A stretch of DNA of 22,749 nucleotides from JBMTVN01 sp046047235 (lineage in GTDB: Bacteria > Verrucomicrobiota > Verrucomicrobiia > Limisphaerales > JAHDYP01). The stretch covers positions 1-22,749 of the forward strand of contig JBJOII010000070.1 in the NCBI GenBank assembly GCA_046047235.1, written 5' to 3'. The notes under the pieces are model-generated. The model searched no databases and was not told the origin of the DNA. It was given only the letters and a program-made list of their open reading frames with translations. Below, one piece after another: positions 15,108 through 22,647 of the stretch. The translations under genes were made by a program, and so were the position numbers. The first letter of the stretch is position 1; each line of letters opens with the position of its first letter.

Positions 15108-16003
15108 CAGCGCTGCGGAATCTTCAGCCTCTGCCCAATCTGTAAACTCGAAGGCCTCACCTCAGGATTCAATCGCTGTAGCTCCGCCACCGATAAACCC
15201 GCCCTCTTCGCCAAATTGTAAAAGGTGTCCCCCTTCCGCACCGTGTAATACTGAATGGATGCCGGCCTCGCAGGCTCCACCAGACCCCGCTGCATCCCAC
15301 CCGTGCCCGGCACCTCGCGCTGCACCAACTCACCCCCACCACCACCCGATGCACCACCCAACCGCGCAGACCCACCACCACCCTCCGGCACCACCTCCCG
15401 CTCCGGCACCCGCCCGCTACCCTCCGGAACCTCAGCAGTCCGCACCCCACTACCACCACCCCGCTGCGCCTCGCTCACCGCCACCTCAAGCCCCGCACTC
15501 CTCGCCTTCTCTGCCTCCAAGGCCTCACTCACCCGCTCCAACTTCTCCCGCAAATCCTTGTTCGCCGCCGTCAGCCTCTCCATCTCCTCAAACTCATGCC
15601 CCGACAACAACCCACCCAATGCAATCTCCTTCGCAATCTCCTGCTTGCAGATCAATTGCACCTGCTCCAACACATCCCCACGTATCGTGCTGTTCGTCCT
15701 CGACTGGTCATCCATCGCCCCAAACCGCTTCAGATGATACAACGCACTCACGTAATCCCCCAAATTCTCGAAATATAAATACCCCAACTCCTGATGCGCC
15801 GCCGCCGAGTCCGGATGCTGCCTCAACAACTCCAAAAAGACCTCCTCAGCCCGGCTGTAAAGATGCCGCTCACGAAAATCCCTCCCCCGCTCCAATGCCG
15901 CCAATACACCCGCAGAGTCATCCACCGGCCGCTTGCAGCCTGCACCCAGCCAAACCACAAACATGACCCCAATAAACCAACCTGAAAATCGCAGCAGTCC
16001 CAT
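15107..16003 (-). CDS. LysM-domain lipoprotein with TPR and coiled coil
   Basis: The 298-residue envelope protein begins with a hydrophobic signal ending Leu-Gly-Ala-Gly-Cys (Cys23); the lipobox is imperfect (Gly at -3), so lipidation is likely but not certain. A TPR-like pair of helices spans about 31-95, a charged coiled coil about 137-178, and a low-complexity Gly/Glu/Val linker about 181-248. A C-terminal LysM module spans about 252-296 (Tyr-Thr-Val-Arg-Lys-Gly-Asp-Thr start, Asn-Pro and Gly-Gln-Arg-Leu-Lys-Ile-Pro end) and should bind peptidoglycan. The design resembles cell-wall organisers or division-associated factors (YbgF-like layout in different order), but no specific role can be named. 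A GAAGGTG ribosome site precedes the ATG by seven bases. Confidence 0.82.
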   Translation of the reverse strand: MGLLRFSGWFIGVMFVVWLGAGCKRPVDDSAGVLAALERGRDFRERHLYSRAEEVFLELLRQHPDSAAAHQELGYLYFENLGDYVSALYHLKRFGAMDDQSRTNSTIRGDVLEQVQLICKQEIAKEIALGGLLSGHEFEEMERLTAANKDLREKLERVSEALEAEKARSAGLEVAVSEAQRGGGSGVRTAEVPEGSGRVPEREVVPEGGGGSARLGGASGGGGGELVQREVPGTGGMQRGLVEPARPASIQYYTVRKGDTFYNLAKRAGLSVAELQRLNPEVRPSSLQIGQRLKIPQR

Positions 16004-16116
16004 AAGCCAACACCTTCAATAATGTGCGGACAACCTACCCCGCACCGCCTCAATCCTGCAAGCACACCCGTATTTCCATATCGCACTACCACCATCCCAT
16101 TGCTACCCTGCACCCC

Positions 16117-17478
16117 ATGCAAAACCCCTCCCCCACCACACCCCATTCCTCCCGTCGCCACTTCCTCAAAAACTCAACCCTCACCCTCGCCGCCGCCAGC
16201 GCCGCCTCCCAACTCCCCTTCATCATCACCTCACACGCCGCCGCCGATGACCCCATCCGCGTCGGCGTCATCGGTTGTGGCGGCCGCGGAACCGGCGCCG
16301 TCCTCAATATCCTCGGAGCCGCCACCAACGTCATCTACCCCTCCAGCGGCTACCACACCGAAGACGTCAAATCCGGCGCCTCAGCCACCCGCAAGAACGT
16401 CGAAGTCGTCGCCCTCGCCGACCTCTTCCCCGACCGCCTCGCCTCCTGCCGCGAAAACCTCAAGAACCTCGCCGAACCCATCATCATCCGCGAAGACCAC
16501 TGCTTCACCGGCTGGAACGCCGCCGAACAACTCCTCGCCCTCGCCGACGTCAATTACGTCATCCTCGCCACCCCCCCACACTTCCGCCCCGCACAACTCA
16601 TGGCCGCCATCCAAGCCGGTAAACACGTCTTCATCGAAAAACCTGCCGCCGTCGATCCCCAAGGCGCACGCCTCGTCATCGAAGCCGGTGAACTCGCCAA
16701 ACAAAAAAGCCTCGGCATCGCCGCCGGAACCCAACGCCGCCACCAAACCAGCTACCTCGAAACGATCAAACGCCTCCAAGACGGCGCCATCGGCGATGTC
16801 GTCGAAGCCCGCGCCTACTGGAACGGCGGCGAAATCTGGGTCATCGACCGTAAACCCGGCTGGTCCGATATCGAATGGCAGCTCCGCAACTGGAACTACT
16901 TCACCTGGCTCGGCGGTGACCACATCGTCGAACAACACGTCCATAACCTCGATATCATGAACTGGGTCCTCCAGGCCCACCCCGTCCGCGCCACCGGCCT
17001 CGGCGGACGCCAAGCCCGTACAGCCGCCGTCAATGGCCACATCTACGACCACTTCGCCGTCGAATTCGAATACGCCAACGGCGTCCGTATGTTCAGCCAA
17101 TGCCGCCAGATGAATAACTGCGACAATAAAGTCGAAGAAGCCGTCCTCGGCACCAAAGGCTCCAGCAACTGCAGCAACTGGATCCAACCCGCCGACGGCA
17201 GACCCTGGCGCTTCCGGGGCCCCAACCCCAACCCCTACGAACAGGAACACGTCGACCTCATCAATAGCATCCGCCAAGGCAACCCCATCAACGAAGCCCG
17301 CAATATCGCCGAATCTACCCTCACCGGTATCATGGGCCGCGAATCCGCCTACAGCGGCAAAACCATCACCTGGGACCAAATCTGGAACTCCACCCTCAAA
17401 CTCGGCCCCCAATCCTATTCCTTCGGAGACTTCCCCACCCCACCCGTCGCCATCCCCGGAAAATATGAACTGAGCTGA
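16117..17478 (+). CDS. Tat-exported Gfo/Idh/MocA family oxidoreductase
   Basis: The 453-residue protein has a twin-arginine signal (Ser-Ser-Arg-Arg-His-Phe-Leu-Lys at 11-18, Ala-rich core, Ala-Ala-Ala at about 41-43), so it is exported folded with its cofactor. The Rossmann NAD(P) motif Gly-Val-Ile-Gly-Cys-Gly-Gly-Arg-Gly lies at 50-58, the family motif Glu-Lys-Pro at 174-176, and the catalytic stretch around His274-x-His276-Asn-x-x-Asp279. These enzymes oxidise, reduce or isomerise sugars and polyols; some secreted ones act as glycosidases by an NAD-dependent route, so the substrate is open. ATG 16117 opens the Tat signal; the frame extends to 16024 without signal-like sequence. Tat-exported paralogues are typical of Planctomycetes and Verrucomicrobia. 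The kinase-like gene follows after 57 bases. Confidence 0.9.
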   Translation: MQNPSPTTPHSSRRHFLKNSTLTLAAASAASQLPFIITSHAAADDPIRVGVIGCGGRGTGAVLNILGAATNVIYPSSGYHTEDVKSGASATRKNVEVVALADLFPDRLASCRENLKNLAEPIIIREDHCFTGWNAAEQLLALADVNYVILATPPHFRPAQLMAAIQAGKHVFIEKPAAVDPQGARLVIEAGELAKQKSLGIAAGTQRRHQTSYLETIKRLQDGAIGDVVEARAYWNGGEIWVIDRKPGWSDIEWQLRNWNYFTWLGGDHIVEQHVHNLDIMNWVLQAHPVRATGLGGRQARTAAVNGHIYDHFAVEFEYANGVRMFSQCRQMNNCDNKVEEAVLGTKGSSNCSNWIQPADGRPWRFRGPNPNPYEQEHVDLINSIRQGNPINEARNIAESTLTGIMGRESAYSGKTITWDQIWNSTLKLGPQSYSFGDFPTPPVAIPGKYELS

Positions 17479-17535
17479 CCATTTGCGGGATCAGCCCCCG
17501 AGGACTACGTTGTTCGTGAACCCACCCCACGAACT

Positions 17536-18276
17536 ATGAGCGACACGCTATTCCTCGAAAGGTGCCAGAGCTACATCGATTGCCACCTGCAACGCCCCCG
17601 CGCCTCCCTCCACCCCACCCTCCAGGTCGCCCCCTCCATCACCCTGTCCCGCCAAACCGGGGCAGGGGGTATCACCACCGCCGAACACCTCGCCGCCTGG
17701 CTCACCCAATACGCCCCAGACCCCCACGGCTGGACTGTCTTCGACAAAAACCTCGTCAGTAAAGTCCTCGAAGATAGCAAACTCCCCTCCCGTATCGCCC
17801 AGTTCATGCCCGAGGACAAAGTCTCCAGTATCTCCGATGCCATGGAAGAACTCCTCGGCCTCCACCCCGCCTCCTGGAAACTCATCCGCCGCACCACCGA
17901 AACTATCCTCCAACTCGCCGAACTCGGCCACGCCATCCTCGTCGGCCGCGGCGCCAACGTCATCACTCAACACCTCAAAAATGTCGTCCACGTCCGCCTC
18001 ATCGGCAGCACCCACCAACGCGCCGAACGCATCATGAACCTCCACAAAATCACCCGAAACGCCGCCACCGCCTTCATCCGTAAAACCGATGCCGGACGCC
18101 AACGCTACCTCAAAAAATATTACGGTGCCGACGTCAACGACCCCCTCCTCTACCACCTCACCATCAATACCGACGAAATCCCCGAAACCGAGGCCGCCTG
18201 CATCATCGGTAATTGGCTGATCCGCAAATTCTACCCCGCCTATACCCCCGCCAGCCTCACAAACACCCAGGCCTAA
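17536..18276 (+). CDS. Cytidylate kinase-like family protein
   Basis: The 246-residue P-loop protein matches the cytidylate-kinase-like (PF13189) pattern: Ile-Thr-Leu-Ser-Arg-Gln-Thr-Gly-Ala-Gly-Gly (35-45) in place of the usual Ser-Arg-x-x-Gly-Ser-Gly-Gly, Val-Phe-Asp-Lys-Asn-Leu near 68-73, Val-Gly-Arg-Gly-Ala-Asn near 138-143 and Val-His-Val-Arg-Leu-Ile near 151-156, followed by an Arg-rich lid and Tyr-Tyr-Gly-Ala-Asp. True cytidylate kinase (Cmk) has a different P-loop and an NMP-binding insert not seen here, so nucleotide substrate and role are uncertain. It follows the oxidoreductase gene by 57 bases; a functional tie is not evident. Confidence 0.8.
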   Translation: MSDTLFLERCQSYIDCHLQRPRASLHPTLQVAPSITLSRQTGAGGITTAEHLAAWLTQYAPDPHGWTVFDKNLVSKVLEDSKLPSRIAQFMPEDKVSSISDAMEELLGLHPASWKLIRRTTETILQLAELGHAILVGRGANVITQHLKNVVHVRLIGSTHQRAERIMNLHKITRNAATAFIRKTDAGRQRYLKKYYGADVNDPLLYHLTINTDEIPETEAACIIGNWLIRKFYPAYTPASLTNTQA

Positions 18277-18292
18277 CCCCACCCCCACAACC

Positions 18293-19024
18293 CTACTTCA
18301 ACGCAGCCCAAACCCGATGCACGTCATCGTGGTCGTCCAACGCCTGCAAAAATTCACCCACCTCAGCCCGCTGCTCCTCGCTCAACGCCGGAAAACTCTT
18401 CGCCATATACCCCAACTCACTCGTCACCACCGTCCACCCGTGCCCGCTCAACCATTGCGACACAGGATGCACCGCCGACCGGTCGGTAATAAACCTCGCC
18501 CCCTTCGCCCCCTCAGGAATGTCATCGTTCTCCTCCGAGGTCAGCCCCTCCACCTCGTCCGCACCCGCCTCAATCGCCGCCTCCTCCATATCCACACCCC
18601 CATCCGCAATGTGCGCCTCCACTAAACCCACACAATCAAACAAAAACTTGTTGCTCCCAGTCGTCCCTAACTGGCCGTCCCGAAATAATACCCGCACCTC
18701 CGGCGCCGTCCGGTTCGGATTGTCCGTGTAAACCTCCACAATCACCGGAACCTTGTGCGGCGCATACCCCTCAAACACCACGTGGTCCATCACCATCTTG
18801 TCCCCACCCGTCCCCGCACCCTTCGCCACCGCACGCTCAATCACGTCCCGCGAAACACTCTCCTTCCTCGCCTTCTCAATCGCCGCAGCCAACCGCGCGT
18901 TCAAAGCCGGATCCGCACCCCCCATCTTCGCCGCCACGGAAATCTCCCGCACCAGCTTGCCCGTCACTTGTGCCTTCTTCAAAGAAGCGACCGCCCGCTT
19001 CGCATGTAACCATTGACGTCCCAT
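18293..19024 (-). CDS. yebC: YebC/PmpR family protein
   Basis: The 243-residue cytosolic protein is of normal family length. It begins Met-Gly-Arg-Gln-Trp-Leu-His-Ala-Lys and has the family core Glu-Ile-Ser-Val-Ala-Ala-Lys-Met-Gly-Gly-Ala-Asp-Pro, Ile-Glu-Arg-Ala-Val-Ala-Lys-Gly and Tyr-Thr-Asp-Asn-x-Asn-Arg-Thr. The family was described as transcriptional regulators; recent work also places YebC at the ribosome, easing translation of proline stretches. That would suit this genome, whose proteins are often Pro-rich, though this is only a thought. ATG 19024 is the standard start; the frame begins four codons earlier. The gene follows the rluD-like gene by 51 bases on the same strand. Confidence 0.92.
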   Translation of the reverse strand: MGRQWLHAKRAVASLKKAQVTGKLVREISVAAKMGGADPALNARLAAAIEKARKESVSRDVIERAVAKGAGTGGDKMVMDHVVFEGYAPHKVPVIVEVYTDNPNRTAPEVRVLFRDGQLGTTGSNKFLFDCVGLVEAHIADGGVDMEEAAIEAGADEVEGLTSEENDDIPEGAKGARFITDRSAVHPVSQWLSGHGWTVVTSELGYMAKSFPALSEEQRAEVGEFLQALDDHDDVHRVWAALK

Positions 19025-19075
19025 ATAGGACGACACAGTTAGCAGCTGCCCCGCCCGCTGACAATCCCCCTCTCC

Positions 19076-20020
19076 TTACCTCAACCGCTCCAGGATCTCC
19101 CTGAAATCCCCCGGCCAAGGTGCCTCAAACTCCATCCGCCGCCCATCCCCTGGATGCAAAAACGCCAGCCTCCACGCATGTAACATCTGACGCCCCGCCC
19201 GCACCCCCACCTCCCCCTCCAACCGACGGTTCTGCCTCGCCCCATATACCTCATCCCCCACCAACGGACACCGGATGTGCTTGAAATGAACCCGAATCTG
19301 ATGCGTCCGCCCCGTGTGCAACCGCACCTCCACTAAACTCGCCTCCGGCAAACGCTCCAACGTCCGATACTCCGTCCACGCCTCCCGACCTCCACCCCCC
19401 TCCGTCACCGCCATCCGCTTCCGATGCGTCGGATGCCGGCCAATCGCTACCCGAATCTCCCCCGACTCCGGCAGCGGATGCCCCACCACCAACGCCACGT
19501 AAACCTTCTCCACCTCCCGCCCCGCAAACTGCCCCGATAACGCCAGATGCGTCGCATCATCCTTCGCCACCACCAAACACCCGCTCGTGTCCAAATCCAG
19601 CCGATGCACAATCCCCGGCCGCTCCACCCCGCCAATCCCACTCAAACATCCACGACAATGATGCAGCAACGCGTGCACCAACGTCCCCCTGTCATGCCCC
19701 GCCGAAGGATGAACCGCCATCCCCGCCGCCTTGTTCACCACCAGCAAGTGCTCGTCCTCATACAACACCTCCAACGCAATCTCCTCCGCCTCCACCCCCA
19801 GCGGCTCCGGCGGCGGCCAGTCAATCGTCACCACCTCACCCGCCCTCGGGACATGCGTCGGCTTCACCACCCGACCACCCACACGTAAATGCCCCTGCAA
19901 AATCAAACGCTGAAATGCCCCGCGCGATAAATGCGGAAAACGCTCGTGCATCCAACGATCCAGCCGCTCCCGCGGCCGCGTCACCTCCACCACCAAACTC
20001 GTCCGCTCACCCTCGCTCAT
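19076..20020 (-). CDS. RluD-type 23S rRNA/tRNA pseudouridine synthase
   Basis: The 314-residue enzyme has an N-terminal S4 RNA-binding domain (about 18-67; Arg-Leu-Asp-Arg-Trp, then Gly-His-Leu-Arg-Val-Gly-Gly-Arg) and a catalytic RluA-type domain. Its active-site loop is His-Arg-Leu-Asp142-Leu-Asp-Thr-Ser-Gly, with Asp142 the nucleophile that turns uridine into pseudouridine. Gly-Arg-Thr-His-Gln-Ile-Arg-Val-His, near 250, is also conserved. RluD modifies helix 69 of 23S rRNA, but RluC or RluA-like specificity cannot be ruled out by reading alone. ATG 20020 overlaps the lgt stop by four bases (ATGA), which couples their translation; the frame extends upstream to 20131 inside lgt, which is not a likely start. 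Confidence 0.9.
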   Translation of the reverse strand: MSEGERTSLVVEVTRPRERLDRWMHERFPHLSRGAFQRLILQGHLRVGGRVVKPTHVPRAGEVVTIDWPPPEPLGVEAEEIALEVLYEDEHLLVVNKAAGMAVHPSAGHDRGTLVHALLHHCRGCLSGIGGVERPGIVHRLDLDTSGCLVVAKDDATHLALSGQFAGREVEKVYVALVVGHPLPESGEIRVAIGRHPTHRKRMAVTEGGGGREAWTEYRTLERLPEASLVEVRLHTGRTHQIRVHFKHIRCPLVGDEVYGARQNRRLEGEVGVRAGRQMLHAWRLAFLHPGDGRRMEFEAPWPGDFREILERLR

Positions 20021-20796
20021 CGCCGTGCCTGCCTGCCTCTCCCTCGAATTCCCTGCCACCAATACAAACCCGCCCCCGCCGCCATCAATACCATCGCAAT
20101 CGGCTGCGCCGGCGTCACCCAACCACCCCAAATCCGCTCCCCATAATCACCCCGGAAAAACTCCACCAAAAATCGCACCAGACCGTTGCCCATCAAATAC
20201 ACCGCAAAAACCTGCCCCTCAAATCCCTTGCGCCGATACAACCACGCCAACCCCCCATACAACATCAAACCCGCAAACCCCTCATACAATTGCGTCGGAT
20301 GCAGCCACTCCGGATGCGTCTCATGCCCCTCCGGAAACTGCACCGCCCACGGCAAACTACAAACCCTCCCGTAACAACAACCATTCATCAAACAACCCAA
20401 CCGGCCAAAAAAATAACCCATCGCAACGCTCGGAGCCAAAACGTCCGCCATCTTCCACACCCCCAGCCGCTTCACCCAACAGTAAATCACATGCGCCAAC
20501 GCCGACCCCATCAACCCCCCGTAAAAGACCAGCCCCCCTTTCCGTATCATGAATACATCCCAAATCGGCCCACCCGCAAATTGCTCCCGCCAATAACTCA
20601 CCACAAACAAGATCCGCGCCCCCACCACCGCCCCCAAAATCAACCATGGCCCCAAATCCGCCACCCGCTCCGAAGATACCCCCGTCAATGGCGCCCGCCG
20701 ACTCGCCGTCCATAAACCCGCCAAAAATGCCACCGCCACCAAAACCCCATACCAGTATATGGTAAACCCACCCAAATCTATCGCCACAGGATGCAT
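20017..20796 (-). CDS. lgt: Prolipoprotein diacylglyceryl transferase
   Basis: The 259-residue inner-membrane enzyme attaches diacylglycerol to the lipobox cysteine of prolipoproteins. About seven hydrophobic helices are visible. The Lgt signature Gly-Arg132-Leu-Gly-Cys-Leu-Met-Asn138-Gly-Cys-Cys-Tyr-Gly-Arg corresponds to the essential Arg143 and Asn146 region of the E. coli enzyme, and His-Pro-Thr-Gln-Leu-Tyr-Glu lies near 166-172. In the segment where E. coli has Phe-His-Gly-Gly this protein has Phe-Tyr-Gly-Gly, a known variant in non-proteobacterial Lgt as far as I recall. It is the first gene of a coupled set with the rluD-like and yebC genes. It could process the lipoproteins encoded at 1373-4495 and 15107-16003. 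Confidence 0.93.
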   Translation of the reverse strand: MHPVAIDLGGFTIYWYGVLVAVAFLAGLWTASRRAPLTGVSSERVADLGPWLILGAVVGARILFVVSYWREQFAGGPIWDVFMIRKGGLVFYGGLMGSALAHVIYCWVKRLGVWKMADVLAPSVAMGYFFGRLGCLMNGCCYGRVCSLPWAVQFPEGHETHPEWLHPTQLYEGFAGLMLYGGLAWLYRRKGFEGQVFAVYLMGNGLVRFLVEFFRGDYGERIWGGWVTPAQPIAMVLMAAGAGLYWWQGIRGRGRQARR

Positions 20797-20919
20797 CGTC
20801 CCCCAAACCTACCCAGCCCCCGCCTCCCTTGTCCCGCCAAATTCCAGCCCAATAAAATCGACATGCCCCACCAAAAAAGCCCAGCATCCGCGCCCCGGTT
20901 CCAGACCCAGCCAAACCCC

Positions 20920-21177
20920 ATGTCAAGTCGCACCCCACCACTGCCATCCTTCCTGCGCCGAACCGCCCTCGTCCTCACTCTCCTCACCCTCACGGTGCCC
21001 TGGAACGCCGAAAAACTCCTCGCCTCATCCGCCGGACCTCTCCCCCTCTGGGTCTGCTACGCCCTCGCCGCCAGCACTCTCCTCGCCCTCACCACCTCCA
21101 TCCTCGCCCAAAAATGGTGGCCCGATACCGATCATAACCAGCCCAGCCAACCAACCCGCAAACCCACACCCCGCTAG
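20920..21177 (+). CDS. Small two-helix membrane protein, DUF3311-like symporter partner
   Basis: The 85-residue protein has two hydrophobic segments (about 11-27 and 36-55) joined by Pro-Trp-Asn-Ala-Glu-Lys and a short loop, then a polar tail after Trp-Trp. It ends three bases before the symporter gene. Short two-helix proteins of the DUF3311 and DUF997 (YhdT) types sit directly upstream of SSS-family symporters in many bacteria, and size, topology and position fit; the sequence match to DUF3311 is my impression only. In-frame ATGs at 20863 and 20791 would add a Pro-rich stretch that looks like spacer, so I prefer 20920. Confidence 0.65.
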   Translation: MSSRTPPLPSFLRRTALVLTLLTLTVPWNAEKLLASSAGPLPLWVCYALAASTLLALTTSILAQKWWPDTDHNQPSQPTRKPTPR

Positions 21178-21180
21178 CCG

Positions 21181-22647
21181 ATGCCCGGCACCTACCAAAC
21201 CGATAACCGGATCTGGCTCCTCCTCGCCGCCTACTCCCTCTTCCTACTCGCCATCGGATGGCTGGGACGCCGCGCCCGAACCTCCAGCAACTCCCTCAGC
21301 GACTTCTACCTCAGCGCCCGCTCCATGAGCCTGTGGGTCCTGCTCCCCACTCTCTACGCCACCCAATACAGCGGCAATACCATGGTCGGCTTCACCGCCA
21401 AAGCCTACCGCGACGGATTCACGCTCCTCGTCAGCGTCACCTTCATGATGGCCGTCATCCCCGTCTACCTCCTCTATGCCCCGCGCCTCTTCCAACTCAG
21501 CCGCCAACACGAGTTCATCACCACTGCCGACTTCATCCACTGGCGCTTCAAAAACCGCCTGCTCACCTCCCTCGTCTCCATCTCCGGCATCATTGCGATG
21601 TCCAATTTTATCATCACCAACCTCAAGGCCATCGGCGTCATGACCCACGCCGCCACCGGGGGACACACCCCAGCCTGGATCGGCATCACCTTCTTCGCCG
21701 TCATCATCCTCCTCTACGAAACCCTCGGCGGACTCCGCAGCGTCGCCTGGACCGACGTCATCCAGGGCCTCGTCCTCTTCCTCGGCTGCCTCATCATCTT
21801 CGGCGTCGTCATCGCACAGGCCGGAGGACCCACCCACCTCCTCCAGCAAATCCAGTCCGCCGCACCCCAGTTCTGGACACCACCCAATACCCAGGCCCAA
21901 ATCGAATGGCTCAGCACCATCCTCATCATCGCCATCGGCATCGCCCTCTACCCCCACGCCATCCAACGCATCTATGCCGCCCGCTCCAGCCGCGAACTCA
22001 AACGCGCACTCCAAATCATGGTCTTCCTCCCCCTCCTCACCACCCTCCCCATGCTCACGGTCGGCTGGATCGGACGTATCCGCTTCCCCAACCTCGATAC
22101 CGCCGCCAGCGAAAGCATCACCATGAACCTCCTCCAAACCATCGCCTACGAAAACCCAGCCGCCTCCTGGGTCGTCTTCCTCTTCCTCGCCGCCGTCTTC
22201 TCCGCCATCATGTCCACCGTCGACTCCGCCCTCCTCTCCATCTCCTCCATGCTCACCCAGGACCTCTACCGCCCTGCCAGACGCCAGAACACCGAATCCC
22301 AACTCTCCCGCTTCGGAACCTTCTCCAGCATCGCCGTCATGGCCATTACCGTCCTCATCTCCATCTTCCTCGATAAATCCATCTTCAAAATCATCGAGAT
22401 CAAACTCGAGCTCCTCGTCCAAATCGCTCCCGCCATCCTCCTCGGCCTCCATTGGCCCAACCTCCGCCCCCGCCCCGTCCTGCTAGGCCTCATCGCCGGC
22501 CTCGCCACCTCCCTCTTCTTCGTCCTCGGCAGCACCTTCGGACCCGACAACTTCATCCCACGCAAACCCCTGGGCCTCCACGCCGGCCTCGTCGGCCTCC
22601 TCACCAACCTCACAGTCCTCACCCTCTCCCAATCCCGCCAACGCTAG
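21181..22647 (+). CDS. Sodium:solute symporter (SSS family)
   Basis: The 488-residue inner-membrane protein has about thirteen hydrophobic segments in the LeuT-fold pattern. Typical SSS elements are Asp-Phe-Tyr-Leu-Ser-Ala-Arg-Ser-Met near 41-49, Ala-Thr-Gln-Tyr-Ser-Gly-Asn-Thr near 60-67, Gly-Gly-Leu-Arg-Ser-Val-Ala-Trp-Thr-Asp-Val-Ile-Gln near 182-194, His-Ala-Ile-Gln-Arg near 259-263, and Met-Ser-Thr-Val-Asp-Ser-Ala-Leu-Leu near 344-352, whose Ser/Thr residues form the sodium site. It imports a solute with Na+; family members move sugars, amino acids, pantothenate or carboxylates, and I cannot tell which. The small two-helix gene precedes it by three bases, so the two are probably one transcription unit. 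After the stop the last 102 bases of the window show nothing identifiable. Confidence 0.9.
   Translation: MPGTYQTDNRIWLLLAAYSLFLLAIGWLGRRARTSSNSLSDFYLSARSMSLWVLLPTLYATQYSGNTMVGFTAKAYRDGFTLLVSVTFMMAVIPVYLLYAPRLFQLSRQHEFITTADFIHWRFKNRLLTSLVSISGIIAMSNFIITNLKAIGVMTHAATGGHTPAWIGITFFAVIILLYETLGGLRSVAWTDVIQGLVLFLGCLIIFGVVIAQAGGPTHLLQQIQSAAPQFWTPPNTQAQIEWLSTILIIAIGIALYPHAIQRIYAARSSRELKRALQIMVFLPLLTTLPMLTVGWIGRIRFPNLDTAASESITMNLLQTIAYENPAASWVVFLFLAAVFSAIMSTVDSALLSISSMLTQDLYRPARRQNTESQLSRFGTFSSIAVMAITVLISIFLDKSIFKIIEIKLELLVQIAPAILLGLHWPNLRPRPVLLGLIAGLATSLFFVLGSTFGPDNFIPRKPLGLHAGLVGLLTNLTVLTLSQSRQR

Noticed and set aside
15851..15870. TGTAAA-containing word resembling the upstream repeats
   Set aside because: It lies inside the coding sequence of the LysM lipoprotein, matches only the first part of the repeat and has no promoter near it.
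21244..22452. 402-codon acidic open frame antisense to the symporter gene
   Set aside because: Same artefact: long runs of Glu, Asp and Gly with no domain-like pattern, opposite a clear membrane transporter.
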